Shown: positions 11,901-24,900, counted from the first letter of the stretch. The stretch: 64,000 nt of DNA from Clavelina lepadiformis (GCF_947623445.1 NC_135245.1:16437501-16501500); one strand, 5' to 3'. Notes: a model not told the origin generated them from the sequence alone. A program made the numbers and translations.

Positions 11901-12752
11901 AAAGTTATACAATTTCAATTCCCATTGCCGCATTTTTTTGCTGTAAAATAAGAAACCAGAAACGTTGTTTGTGCCAAGAAAAGAAAAACACATGTTCATG
12001 CAGAACACACAATAAGTAAGTTGCCGCCCTGGTCAAATTGCGCTCGGAGAACAATGTGTATATAGTGTTATATGCCTTCCGTTAACTTTTCTAGAATTTC
12101 TAGATTTTTTTCTAGAATCTTTTCTAAACGCGGTGTTATTTTCATTGTGTGAATATACAACGATGCACTTTATCATGGGACGTAATTTCGCGCAATCGGT
12201 CGTCGCCGGCCTGGGAGCAATTACAGACAGACTCAAACAACTAAAAGGGAATATAACGTCAATGGCAAACAACAAATAAAGTAAAGCACTTACAGGCAAC
12301 CTGTGTTAACAAAGATGAGCAAACGTGTATTTCTACGCAAACATAATCACAAAGAAACATCCACAAACAGGAAGATGAATTAATTAAATCATTGCTGAAG
12401 TATTACCCATTCATGATGACATAACAATTCACGCAATATTTCAAACAAACGAATTCACAAATTTTGTCCAAAGCAAGCTTTCAAATAGAAACAAAAACGA
12501 ACAAACGTCAAAATCAACCAGCGTTTGTGATATAAAAGCCAAATAACAAAATCGTTAAATGCTTTGCAGATTAACTCGGCTTTTTATGCAAGAGAAGGAG
12601 TTGTTCCCAATGATCAGATGTTGATAGACATCGCATCTGATCCACGCTTGATCACCAGGAATGAAAAGAATCCTGCGTCTTCCTACTACCAGAAACGTGT
12701 CCAGAATTTCCTCCAACAAAGTTGCTATTCCACTTGCAAAACTTACGCCTAA
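8949..12752 (+). CDS. Secreted CCP-VWA protein, copy B
   Basis: Exons 8949-9027, 9195-9227, 9665-9856, 9931-10033, 10143-10297, 10366-10535 and 12570-12752; phases agree and give about 304 residues. Exon 1 is a signal peptide (MKIVITLLVLGVCVFAPAK). A short linker exon is followed by one CCP/sushi domain at residues about 38-101 (TCAALPDKLVNGNFTC ... STCLSTGKWSKPIPCC). Three and a half exons then form a VWA domain from CPPYLVLDMAVLIHRSNYD to the end. The MIDAS DxSxS is replaced by DMAVL, while the core PNVLFVSTDSNSDDDV is kept. The last exon carries LITRNEKNP...SYYQKRVQNF and two cysteines. CCP and VWA modules mediate protein binding in complement and matrix proteins; the partner is unknown. 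The last intron is about 2 kb, unlike the 74-bp one in copy C. TAA stop. Confidence 0.85.
10536..12569 (+). other. Long last intron of copy B
   Basis: A 2.0-kb intron where copies A, C and D have about 75-105 bp. It is AT-rich, with no exon and no recognisable transposon termini. Around 11600-11640 there is a weak resemblance to the tail of the tRNA-like SINE at 55.6 kb, too weak to call. Confidence 0.5.
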
Positions 12753-15173
12753 GTCTGCATGAAACGGATATGAATTATATTGCGGACCAAAATTTAATGG
12801 TCTTTTAACAAATAGATGTTAAATAACGTATTTAAAGAATTGTCATTCATCAAAGAGTTTTTAAGAAAAGTTGCATTTGATTCAAATATAGTATGAACAG
12901 CTTAGTTAATCACTGACATGAAAACATTTTCTGTAGGTTATCAAATGTGTCTGTACATAACGTCTCAAAAGAATTTAAGCTGTTAAAGTGTCGTTAAACA
13001 ATAAGAAAAATAAAATAAAATACCAGTAAAAACTTAAGTTGTCATAACGCTGCGTACGTTTGCTCCTATTGCAGAAAAGTATTGGTATTAATCCGTGCTT
13101 AATATTGATATTAATGTGCTTGTCTTAAATATTATATACATTGGTTATTTAGAAAAATATTATACAAAAGATTATGAATATAATTGATAGTATAGTTATG
13201 CTGTATATTGTCGCCTAATGGAGTGATGTAATTTTGCATCATATACGATTATACGTGATTCAATATATATTAACTGCTATAAGCGTTGCACATCGTTTTG
13301 TGATGTCTAGTTTTAAGATACCGCAAAACTAAAAGTCATTCTAGAAAAAACAAACTTCTGAACCACGCTAATACCGTCTGTTCTATTACAAACTTTTTTT
13401 CTTAAGTTAAATTAAAGTAGTAAAACAATTGTTACTTAAAGCGTATACAGTACACTGAAATGCAGAGTAGCCTACTTTCTGTGATAAAGTTTTCAGATTG
13501 ACTATTTCACCGTAAGTAAGCTATGTAGCCCATAGTTAAAGATATACGGTTAGGTTTGAGGATGAATATATGTATAAAGTTGATTTAACCTATTTAGGGT
13601 TTAATTGAAGTTAGATTTAGATAAGGAAGCTTTAGATTAGATTTAGGTTACTATGTTATAACATTTAAGTTAGATTGACAAAAAAACCATGAACAATTGT
13701 CTGGAGCCGTACAATTTTTTCCAGTAAAACAGTGACAGCCTAAAGTTTTTGCTTTGTGTGTAAAAATATTTTGCTTTGTCGCCTCTTTCCAGCAAGAACG
13801 CAAATATAAAGTCGACTTTTTTGCGTTGTCCACACAGCTTACTTCCGGTATATTTAAAAGCAGCCGGTCATTGTTTGACCAAATAACGTTGAACGAATAT
13901 AATTATCAAGTTGAAAACGAGCGGTATTTTTACGCGGTAAGTTTCAAGCTTCATGTGCTCAATTTCGTGTTTTCTTCGCGCCTCCAACAAGAACCCAAAG
14001 AAGGAAGAACACAAATTCCTTTGTTTTGCACCGTAGACGCAGCTCACTTTTGGCATATCTAAAAGCACTCTACCTTTGTCTGATCAAACATCAATTACCG
14101 AAAATAATTATCAGGTTAATTGTGACCAAGGAAAGACGCGGAAACTTTCAACGACTCTTATCATGGCTACAGATAAGTATCTTCTTGATTGTTTTTTTGA
14201 ACACTTGTTTTTCTGCTCTTGTCCATTTATTTTGTTGAGTCGGTTTTTTTGCAAGTTCATCAATTGCAAATTTTATGATGCAATGAATAAATTGTTGCAC
14301 AGTAGCGAGATTCAAGACAAATTTCCGAGGTTTGCAAGTAAAGATCTTTGCCAGTATCATTTCAGATAATTATATGAAATTCTTTTAGCACAAAAATAAA
14401 CTATAACAGGTAAAATAGAAACTGCAACATATTCTAACGCCTTGTCAAATATCAATTCAACCTGAGACTAAAACCAAAGAAATCACAAAAATCACAAAGC
14501 CTTTGTGTAAAATAATCTCCGAAATATCTTTACAAAACGTGCTGTTACAATAGCTTATACAAAAGAACCATGAAACCTTACCCGACATTCTGTGTGGGTG
14601 CGCAATGATAAAATGGTGATGGATTAAAGTCGAATTCGATGTGGTTAAAAAATGAAGTTGGCAAAACCGTTGTCCTGTGACGGTATCGGACGCGTTTTCT
14701 TATTTTTTCTGCGGTTGCTGGTAATAGTTATGATTTGCTTGGATGAATGAATCATAAAATCAAAATGTCAAGAAATTAGTATTACAGCAATTTAACCATG
14801 TTGTCATATGGCTGATATATTGTTGATTACTTATGTAATTATCATATGAGCATAGACGTAGACGTTGTTAAAACTCCTAGATATTTGCTTCAGTCAACAA
14901 TAAACCGTGCTGCTTGCGAAGTATATTGTTCAGCAGCATATGAGACATGTAATTGTTATAGAGTGATGTTAATCTTTGCAAATACGTTTCTGAAACGTCA
15001 TTTCCGATTACTAATGACACGGAAGTAGAAGGTGCAGAATAACCGACTACCATACCCCCATTTATGCACAAACAAAGTCATCAGATATAACTGATAGGAT
15101 AAACTTAAACGTAATTGCACTGTGCACGACTTCTGTCCGTTCAGCTTTCATATCAAACGCTACAAAAAGTAGA
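12753..15173. other. Intergenic between copies B and C
   Basis: No gene was recognised. The only structure is a diverged direct duplication near 13.78-14.13 kb, listed separately. The remainder is AT-rich unique-looking sequence. Confidence 0.4.
13783..14130. repeat. Two diverged direct copies of a roughly 195-bp segment
   Basis: The segments at about 13783-13935 and 13978-14125 align loosely. Both have 'cgcctc..(a/c)caacaagaac', then 'ggtatatttaaaagca' against 'ggcatatctaaaagca', then 'gtttgaccaaataacgtt' against 'gtctgatcaaacatcaatt', and 'ataattatcaagttgaaaac' against 'ataattatcaggttaattg'. The function is unknown; both lie about 1.1-1.4 kb upstream of copy C. Confidence 0.55.
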
Positions 15174-17254
15174 ATGAAAAATTTTGTTACTTTCATTGTT
15201 TTGGTCGTTGCGGTCCTAATCGGAACGAAGATTATTGTGGACAAAAGAAACCGTAAGTAAACTTGAAAATCAGTAACTGTATTTGTTTCCAAGATAATGC
15301 TGTTGTAGAATTAGCATCTAGATCGTTTCCTGTAAGATAAAAGATCAACGTTGTGTGGCCTGCAATTTTGATTTTCGACCACCCAAGTAACCAACTTCAT
15401 TGACTTTAGATGGTACGACAAAGGACGACAAAACGAATCCTGACAACGTCTGTACAGCATCCACAACCGGTAAGCTAAGAATTTCAATGAGCATAAAGGT
15501 TGCTTACTTTATGGTAACTGAAAGTTAATCAAAGAAGGAAACAATTGATTTTGCAATACCTTGTGGAACGTAGGTAGATGTTTGTTTGGCGAACAAAGGC
15601 TAAACAGAACGTATTTCTCCCAATAAGAAATGAGGCGTATAGCACTTCAATCGCTGCAGCATAAGCTCAAAGACATGTTCGTGATCTGCCAATTCGAAGA
15701 ATTGAGTTTACCGGAAGTAAATTGTCCAGAAAACTTGCACATAATTAATATGTTTATCGATAAATACAAGTTATTAAAAAATCGCAAGTGACACCGTAAC
15801 TTAATATCATCACCGTTGTTGTACTTCTGCATTTTTATTCTAGCTGTAGATATATTTGTCTATAGTGAAAAACCAGAAACATCAAATTATAAACACTGTA
15901 AACATTTTCGTGTATACATGTTTTGTTTAGATAAAAAGGAGTGTGCGCCAATTCCAGAGAAAATGACAAATGGAGAAATTACATGCACTGACTCCAACAT
16001 GGAAGGATCGACTTGCAAATTCCAATGCACCAAACACAACTTCCATCTTCATCCGAGCTCAAGTTCAGAATCCACTTGTCTTCCAAGTGGAAAATGGAGT
16101 AACCTGATCCCCTGTTGCGTTGGTGAGGATAAGAAATAATTAAGTGTGACGTTTTGGTTTCTTGTGGTAAAATCTGTGTCATTTCGCTTTTTCAGAACCC
16201 TGTCCTCCTCATCTGTTGATGGACATGGCAATATTGGTGCATAGAAACAACTACGACGATTTTGCCACCATAAATGCTGTGGCGGCCGATTTGCTCCCGT
16301 AAGCTGCCAATTATACCGTTTTCGGCATTCTACCACCTTATAATTGTTCAATGCATTGTTAGACTTGCTTCGATGAACTCAGAATTGTAATTATAGAAAT
16401 ATCACTTTCTTTTGCATTTATCTTTTTGTCACTTTCTCTTCGCATGTAATCCAGGCAACTGAAAATGGGCCAGGGTGGACTGCATTACGCAAGGATGTAC
16501 TTTAGTGGCAATATCCACGAGCCTCGCATTCTATTCGAAGATAGTGTAAAGATGACGAGTGAGGAAGTGCTGCATAAAGTGACCCATGAACTCAACTTTA
16601 ATAACACAGGTCAGCTTGATAAGTTTAATCTTATTGAAGTAAAGCAAAGCAGTGAAAGAACTGCAAAATATTTAAGTTAGCTGTTTTTGTGTTGGCTATA
16701 ATGTGTTCAGCTTGTTGGTTTTACCATGCCTATATAAGCTATGCTTACCCTTCAAACGTTTTTTCAATTTTGAATTTTGAATCATCAAAAATTAAACCCT
16801 TTTGAATAATGTCATTACTTTATCCAGAGGACGGTCGTGTCAACATTGGTGCTGCACTGCGCTACGTTAAAGACCACGTGTTCGGCGTTGAAGGAGATAG
16901 ACCTGATATTCCAAATGTCCTCTTCGTTTCCACTGACTCAAACTCAGATGATGACGTAGCTGCTCCTGCCAAAGCCTTACGTGACGCCGGAGTGCTGGTA
17001 ATTTGTGATTTTCGTTAGCAGCTTAACCACGAAAGTTTGATCACGCCAATTAATAAGAATCAACTTTTCAGATCAACGCTGTTTTCTATGAAAGCGAAGG
17101 AATTGTGCCAAATGATCAAATGCTTCTCGACATAACAGGAAATCAGCGTTTGATTACAAAGCGTGCAAAGAATCATCCTATCTCGTACTACCAAAAATTG
17201 AACGAAAACTTTTTTAAGTACAGTTGCTACGCTACTTGTCAAAATTACGTTTAG
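15174..17254 (+). CDS. CCP-VWA protein, copy C
   Basis: Exons 15174-15252, 15410-15469, 15931-16122, 16196-16298, 16455-16609, 16828-16997 and 17072-17254; phases agree and give about 313 residues. Exon 1 encodes a signal peptide or signal anchor (MKNFVTFIVLVVAVLIGTKI). Exon 2 is a polar linker with one Cys. The CCP domain is at about residues 47-110 (ECAPIPEKMTNGEITC ... STCLPSGKWSNLIPCC). The VWA domain follows: MDMAILVHRNNYDDF in place of the MIDAS loop, GGLHYARMYFSG, VNIGAALRYVKD, PNVLFVSTDSNSDDDV, and a last exon with PISYYQKLNENFFKYSCYAT. The MIDAS serines are absent, so metal-dependent adhesion is unlikely. Exon structure is the same as in copies B and D. An AATAAA lies about 70 bases past the TAG. 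The role is probably extracellular protein binding; the partner is unknown. Confidence 0.87.
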
Positions 17255-20213
17255 ATCGAAGAACATCATTTGTTAAGCATCAAACTAGTGAAATGTAAAA
17301 GATGATTTCAAAACGTCGTTTAAATAAAAGTGCAGCGACCTGAAACGGAAGCTGGAAATTTTGAAACAAATTGGATAAGGCTGTTAGCCCAGACAACACC
17401 AAGACAAAGTACCAGCAAGACTCCTTTTTACATGTGTTAATCACAGCGCGTTTACTTACGTGTTGCGTAAAGTGGTGTACAATATGTCTTGACTTTGACA
17501 ATACAATCTTTTTGCATGTTTTACTTGCTGATGTGTTTTAGCAAAAGACGTTTCCAGATAATTGGTTGCAAAAATAATATTGTAGAAAATAAGCATAATT
17601 CAAACTCCCAGTATCGAAGTAAACAAATAATGCATAACACATTTAAAGTAAAACTGCACTAACAGCACTTTCTGTCATTTTACAGTGACATGGAAGTAAC
17701 GTTCACATGAAGATGAAAAATTTGTTTGGTTCATTTAGGAGTGCATCTCATATAAACATGTCTGGCAACGTTGCAAGACATAACATTCTCCAATTCTTTA
17801 AGCGGTTGAATAGCTCAGTCTGAACTAATTTTAATTGTAAGGTATTCCTTCTCAAAGCTAATGCACTTAGCTTATTTAAGGAACACATTTATGTTTTCTT
17901 TAAGGAGATACGCTTGCAAAAAGTTCAATAGTTGGTCCTGGGTGGGTGTGGAAAATTTTACACATAATAGCAGTATCGTAATGCTGAAGCACAATCAGCT
18001 TAATATGTGTTGCTGTAAATACAGACAATTGCAAAATCTCAAACAAACTAAATGGTACCAACTACCAACCACAACCATTTGCTTTGCTTGCTAGAAGCAA
18101 CAGGAAATAAAACTGATGCTGGGGTACTTCTCTAACATGCTCATCTCGAATGCACCATAATCATCTTAATTTTTAATCATATTAATGGGTCTTGCTTAGA
18201 AGTTATCAAGTCAAATTCTTATTTTTTAGTGAATTTATTGAAACCTCGAAAATGTTTTCCGTATCCTTCGAAAAAAATATTGTCAATTTATAACTTGAAT
18301 AATTGTTATTTACAAATCTGATTAGAAAGCTTGCTGTACACACGTTTTTGTGATTTATGACTGTTCACCAAACCATATCCACCTATGTTCTTTTTGTTTA
18401 ACAGTATAAGTCTATATGTACTAAAGTGGTATTCATTATCATCAGGTGTCTTACTCGCGTGCCTGAGTTTCTATTCCTTTTAAGCGCTGTCGTAATTAGC
18501 TTTTTGCGTCCTAGCTATGTACTGTTTAATAAGTGCGGTTTTCAGTTCGGGTTGTGATCGTTTTTGAAACGGGCAGTCGAGACCAGGCAGACTGGGCTGT
18601 GGTTGCATTTTTCTGCTACTACATACGACTAATGCCCTTGCGTGCGACGGGATTTATTATTGGCATGCTACTTTGCTTTGAATATTGGCTTTACTGCGAT
18701 GAGTCTTGAAATGAGAGGCATAACCTGGCAAAATAGAAGTAACTTTCACGTTATACATCAGCATTTGCGACAGCATCTGCTATACCGTTTAAGAATACGA
18801 CTGAGAGCCGAAGCCTATGTTTCTCCCAGCAGGCCCATATATACCTATATTCATCAGACAACGTTTGGCAAAACTGAAACTTGGAAACCGAAATCAAAGT
18901 GAAGTAAAGCTGTAGTACTACTATAAGACTATATAGACTACTGTTAGCAGATGTTTATGCAAATTTTTAACTGAATGAAACAACATTAAGATATATATTC
19001 AACTGAATAAAATAACAAATATCTGTGTGATCGCGCATCAGTGCTTTGACTGTAGTTGCAGCCTATGTAGTTTATCATTTCAAAGTTTGTTTTATTAAAT
19101 AACATGTTCATAGTACTGCACTAAAAGTAAGAATCTTTTTCCAATCTTTCGAAAATATTTTGAAATCGAAGGCAATCTGTTTAGTGTTTTCTAGGCCTAT
19201 ATAAAATAAGTAAACAATGTAAAAATTAATGCAGTTAAACTTTGTGACATACTTTATTCATGTTTGAACTCTTTCTTGATATGTGCAGTTTTATGCATAA
19301 AAGTAAGTTATTTCAGCCAAATTAAAATCTTCCCAGTTAGAAAATGTGAGTTTTTGAGCAAAATTGCAGGTTATTGTAATGTGCCAAATTGAAATAGATT
19401 CTAATTTCTGTAAATATTACCTACAGCTGTAGATTTTGATATTTGCCAAATCCGAATGAAATTCGAGTTTTGCTTCACTTATTGCTCATATCTCATTGTT
19501 GTGTATACTGTAGCTAGTCGGGCTTAAACTTTGACACTTTATCGAAGAAGTAAAGGAAATCAACCTATTTTTTGCTTTCACGAATTTACCAAACATTTTC
19601 CCAACCATCCTTTTGTCTTCAAAGTCAGTCATATAAAATCAAAAAATTAAACAAACGTTTTGCTGTAAAATTTTCACTTCATGAAAAATAAAAGATTTAG
19701 CTGAAACCTGCTTGTAGGCCTATAGTTCAAATTCGTTAAAATGAAGAAAACGTCGATATTGGTACGTATAGAGGCTGCTATTTGTATTCGATTCGACACA
19801 ACCCTATTTCTTATACAACACTAATTATATCGTTTGTATTTGATAGAAATTATGAATTTATACGAGTATATCCCTGCAAAGAATTAAAACGGATATTAAG
19901 AAGTATTTCACTAAAACTGATACAACTAATACACTTGTATTGAATTAATGATACTTAATAGATTATGGACATAATTTTTCTAAATATACAAAAAGAAAAT
20001 ACAACAGAGTTATTAATTTTATATTTTTCTTATATCTTACTCCGATATCCCTTTTCATTTTATTTCAAAAAAATCCCCCAACTTAATCACAGTTATTGTT
20101 AAAAATGTTGCTTATGAAAACATAACAATATATATCTACAACTTTAAATTTTCCATGTAGAGTTTTCATATGACCAGTAGCAATAGGGATACAAGTTTTG
20201 TTTTTAGGCAACA
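17255..20213. other. Convergent intergenic region between copies C and D
   Basis: About 3 kb between two genes that run toward each other. It is strongly AT-rich, especially 19.0-20.2 kb. No exon, RNA gene or transposon end was recognised. Confidence 0.4.
17323..17328 (+). promoter_or_regulatory. Poly(A) signal AATAAA of copy C
   Basis: AATAAA lies 69 bases after the stop codon of copy C, in the expected strand and distance. Confidence 0.5.
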
Positions 20214-22888
20214 TTATGTGTAATTTTTACAAGTAGCATAGCAACTATATTTAAGAAATTCTTCATTCAATTTTTGATAATAAGAAATCGGATGATTTTT
20301 CGCACGCTTTGTAATCAATTGGGAATTTCCTGTTATGTCGAGAAGCATCTGATCATCGGGAACAACGCCTTCGCTTTCATAAAAGACAGCGTTTATCTGT
20401 AATGGAAATTTACAAAAGGTAAAGGTTAAAACGTTTACGTAAAGCCTTCTATTACGTTTTTACAAAAAAGCAACAAAAAATTATTACCAGCACTCCAGCG
20501 TCACGTAAATCTTTGGCAGGAGCAGCTACGTCATCATCTGAGTTTGAGTCGGTGGAAACGAAGAGGACATTTGGAACATCAGGTCTGTCTTCTTCGCCAA
20601 CGAACACGTTGTCTTTAACGTAGCGCAGTGCAGCACCAATGTTGACACGACCGTCCTCTATTAAGGAAAGTTTAGTTTGAAGGATATATATGCTCGACAG
20701 AAACCGCATACGAAAAACAACATATACCTGTGTTGTCAAAGTTAAGTTCATGGGTCACTTTATGCAACACTTCTTCACTCGTCATCTTTACACTATCTTT
20801 GAATAGAATGTGAGGATCGTGAATTTTTCCACTAAAGTACATTCTTGCGTAATGTAGTCCACCTTCACCCATTTTTAAACGCCTAAAATATTTACAGATT
20901 GTGTAATAACATGGCTGAATAAGACCTTGGCAGCGAAACAGCTTCCAACATAACGCGTTAAACTTCATACGTACGGTAGCAAATCTGCGGCTTCTGCATT
21001 TATGGCGTCAAAGTCATCGTAGTTGTTTCTATGCACCAGTATTGCCATGTCCAAAGGAAGAAAAGGTGGGCAAGTTTCTGAAAATGACTAATTATCTGTG
21101 TGCAATCTGACAAAAATAACATGTGATCTCAAAAATACATATTTTTTTCCTCACCCGCACAGCAAGGGATGGGATTACTCCATTTTCCACTTTGAAGACA
21201 AGTGGATTCTGAACTTGAGCTCGGATGAAGATGGAAGTTGTGTTTGGTGCATTGGAACTTGCAAGTCGATCCTTCCATGTTGACGTCAGTGCATGTCATT
21301 TCTCCATGTGTTATTTTCTCTGGAAGAGGCGCACACTCCTTTTTATCTAAACAAAACATGTAGACGTCAGCACGTTTACAGATTTATAATTTGGCGTTTC
21401 CAGTTTGTTGTTATGAACAAACATATCTAAAGTATAGCTAGAATCAAAACGCAAAGATACAACAATGGTGAAGATATTAAATCACAGTGTTAAATCCATC
21501 TATCCAAGCAATATAAAGGATCCTAAAACAGAATGTTTTACGTCACTTTTCGTGATGCGTTCAAAGTGTGGGTTGAGTTACAAGAGATGTCACAACAATA
21601 ACCGACATAACTTCGCAAAGGCCTTTTCTTTAAAGTTTAAAATACTACGAAAAATACAATTGAATAATAAAGCGACTATATCTAATTCTACACGATGGAC
21701 ACTTGATGGACTTAATGATGGACAAAGCTCATTAATGTTGATACGTTTAATCAATTTCGACTTCCACATTTAATAAAATTAGCCTACTTGAAAACGATCG
21801 CAGCAACACATTTACGGTTACAGGTAAACATTACAGTTGTTGCAATGCACAATGGAAGACTATGCAAATCTGCTATCAACAACTGATTCGTTTGACATCC
21901 ACCAAGTGCAATCGACTGACAGGACACCATAAATGTTTCTTGGTAATGTCCATAAATGTTGTTTCGACAACAAATTTCTTAATTCAAGTAAAACTTGAAT
22001 GTACAAAAGACGAAACCTTTTCCAGTTATTTGCACACAAAAACTGTGTGTAAAAATAACAAGCATAACTTGTATTTCTTGTCATCGTACTTCTCGTTTTG
22101 TCCTGCGAGTTTATGAGAAACTTGGTCAAGGTATATGGCATATTCTAAGATATAGAAGAAAATAAGAAAGCTATGCGAAAAAAAATTCTTGCGTAGGTCA
22201 GGTTATGGTTTGATTTGGTACCCGTGGTCTATGATAGCTTGTCAATAATGTTGTATACTATATGGTGATATAAGTACGTACTTTGAAAGTACCGTTGGTA
22301 ACGGTACTTGGCAAAAGATGTACCAACGGTTACGGTATTCGGTACTATTTAAAAAAAGTAGATTGGTACTTTTTGTGTAATCGATGCTGCTGCAAATGCA
22401 ATGTTTGCCGCTAGTATACCCCCCCCCCCCCCACCCGGTAACGATTATTCCATGCCAAAACATATGTGACGTTAATCGCTTGCAATTTTACTTAAAATTT
22501 CTGGATTTAAAAAGATCAACAGGTCCTAAAATTAGTATTAAGGATAAATTAACATGTATTTTTGAAAACATATTCGTTAAATTTTGAAATAATCACGTGA
22601 AAAGTACCGAGTACCGGGACCGACTGAAATTTCTTGAAAAAAGTATTTCGGTATAGAGATTCGGTACTTTTTTTCAAAAGTACCGACGGTATTGTATCGG
22701 TACTGAAAAAGTACCGCGGTAGAATAATTCGGCCCTATAGTACCGCGGTACTGCCCACCTATTCTGAAATCACCGTAATATTGCATAAACCGCTTTATTC
22801 ATGTACCTTCTTTGCTACCGGAGTTCCTTCTCAATCCGATGAAAATGCATACAATCGCGATGACCAACGCTATGACGTAAGTTTTCAT
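20214..22888 (-). CDS. CCP-VWA protein, copy D
   Basis: Exons in transcript order: 22888-22807, 21346-21155, 21077-20975, 20881-20727, 20657-20488 and 20396-20214; phases agree and give about 294 residues. Exon 1 (MKTYVIALVIAIVCIFIGLR) is a hydrophobic signal anchor or signal peptide and ends in phase 1, as in B and C. A small linker exon equivalent to exon 2 of copy C may exist in the 1.46-kb first intron but was not found. The CCP domain (ECAPLPEKITHGEMTC ... SGKWSNPIPCC) and VWA domain are close to copy C, with DMAILVHRNNYDDF at the degenerate MIDAS. Intron sequence upstream of the CCP exon also matches copy C for about 120 bp, showing a recent inverted duplication. A hAT-like relic lies inside intron 1. 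Confidence 0.8.
22279..22759. mobile_element. hAT-like non-autonomous relic rich in GGTACC words
   Basis: A dense series of gtaccg/cggtac motifs (gtaccgttggtaacggtact, gtaccgcggtactgcccacct). On the minus strand it begins AGGTGGGCAGTACCGCGG, like hAT elements with a GGGTGGGCAGTACC terminus. The other end is unclear. No transposase frame was seen. It contains a C-run of about 14 at 22419-22432. Confidence 0.45.
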
Positions 22889-24561
22889 TGCACTTGAATT
22901 TACTCGCCAACTTTTTACAAACTTACAGCAGAAATGCCAATTGCTGGTAAATTTACATGACGTTAGTATTGGTGTATCTTACTTATGAAAGTTAACTTCT
23001 TGAAACTTGAAACACAGCTACTGTATAAAACTGCCGGTACTGTCGTGTTTGCAATTTATTATTATCGCATTAAAATGCGCCTGAAAAGGCTACTGTCCTA
23101 GACAAATTGCGGGGCTATGTACAAACTAACTAACGGTACAGCAGTCTATGCATTTTATGTAAAGTTCCCTTCAAACACAGTTGATTTACATCCAACGCAT
23201 TCGAATCTAGTGACTGAACAGCTTCCGCTATGATATCTGGTTGATATATTTTACCAGTCATTGTGTATATCTTTTTGGTTGACGTTTTCCCAACAGTGTA
23301 GAAAAGAAACATACAGAATTGATCATATTATCCCACGTATTAATGTTATGTCATTTAGTATGATTTCATAACATTATATACTGTTGATACATTCGAATGA
23401 ATGACTAATTGCTAATTGTGTACATTAAGCGTAGTCTAATAGCCTACGTGACAACATACAATCCAGCGATGATGTTGCGGACATCTTTCGTTTGAGATTG
23501 ACCTGTCTCAGCAACTGCGATAGAAATCCAGCACGAATGAAACCATTTTATCATAAAAAACGCAACAACTTTTACGTCACGAATTAGGCGGAGCTAAAAT
23601 TGGCGTTTTTAATAGGGGTGTGATGGTTGATGGTGCTATGATCAATTTTATTATGATGGGGCAAACTAATGGAAAAGCTGATATGAGCTCAATCGAGAGG
23701 TGGTGAATGCCATGCCAGGCCGAAACAACAAATCACAACAAGCATGGCGGTATGGGGAATGATGGTGGTGGTAGCTTTAGGGTTGGCCTAAGCCAAGCCT
23801 GCTAGTCTTATTGTTTGACTCCGAAATGATTATCTTTGACTCCGTTGCGTTTACTGTCTCTGTATTGCTTCTTAAATCAACACCAACTTCATAAAGTCTA
23901 ATTGTTATATTGTCCGAATAGGTTGTATCGAATTAGAAACATTTACACCATCTTTCGTCATTTAAACCAAGCTATAACTCGAATTCAGTAATCATTCCAA
24001 TTCCCAATAATTCAGCAATCTTCAATTCAGCAGAACAGAAGTACTAATTCAGAGAGAAGAGTAGAGCGAAGAACGATTTTACCCAAACAGTAGTTTTTAT
24101 ACTCTCGTTTTTGACCAATCAGAAAATAACATGTCATTTTGCATTTTGCTACGTAACCTATTTAAATCTAACATTATTCTATTGTCACCGAAGCTTTTGA
24201 CCAAGTACCATCAAAACGTTACACTGTAAAAATACAATGCTACTTGAAACACTTCAAAGCGTCGGTTTTAGAACTCTTTGTTTGAATAAGAGCATAGCAC
24301 GAACTACGCAGCTTTGCAAACATTATACATTATCTAAACTGGAGAAAATACAAAAACTCATGCAAAATGCCAATTATATAAGTTATTGCAATTATTATCA
24401 CGATCGCTACAGCGGTTTGAAAACTTAACAATCTTCATGGGGCAATACTCTCTATTGGTTCCATGTTCTGTGCAGAACTTCTTTCAAGCAAATTTGCTAT
24501 TTCAAACAAACGTGGAAGGTAAAGCATTTCCTTAAAGTGTCGATTTAATTTTTAAACATAC
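22889..24561. other. Intergenic, nothing recognised
   Basis: Upstream of copy D. No exon-like frame, RNA gene or complete transposon terminus was recognised in this stretch. Confidence 0.4.
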
Positions 24562-24569
24562 CTCTTGAC

Positions 24570-24900
24570 CAGTGGTTCCCAACCTTTTTTGGTGTCGGGG
24601 CCGAATTTCAAACTTCAGAGTACATATGGAGCCGCATGAAAACACTCAAGTAATTAGAACGAAAATTTTAAAGCATGAAAGCATGTACCAACGAATAGCA
24701 ACACTAACAAGAAAAATAACACAAATCAATTTAATGTCCAACTTGACTCCAACTCCAACTGACAAGTCAAAAAATAATCGCCCTAATTATTATAAATAGT
24801 TTTTTAAATTTATTGAGGGTTTTTCAGGGGTCAATGAGAGCCGCAAGAAGGCTAGCTTGGTACCGCATGCGGCTCTAAGATCCGCGGTTGGGAATCACTG
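24570..24900. mobile_element. hAT MITE with perfect 8-bp target-site duplication
   Basis: The 331-bp element starts CAGTGGTTCCCAACC and ends GGTTGGGAATCACTG, a near-perfect terminal inverted repeat typical of hAT elements. It is flanked on both sides by CTCTTGAC (24562-24569 and 24901-24908), the 8-bp duplication hAT transposases make. The interior is non-coding, with an agccgcaag...catgcggctct inner inverted segment. The intact duplication suggests a fairly young insertion. Confidence 0.93.

Noticed and set aside
17800-17875. tRNA-like string 'tagctcagt' near 17.81 kb
   Set aside because: No box B at the right distance and no acceptor stem.
18642-18902. 86-codon open frame near 18.7 kb
   Set aside because: Composition looks random, there are no splice-site context or domain features, and a frame of this length is expected by chance.
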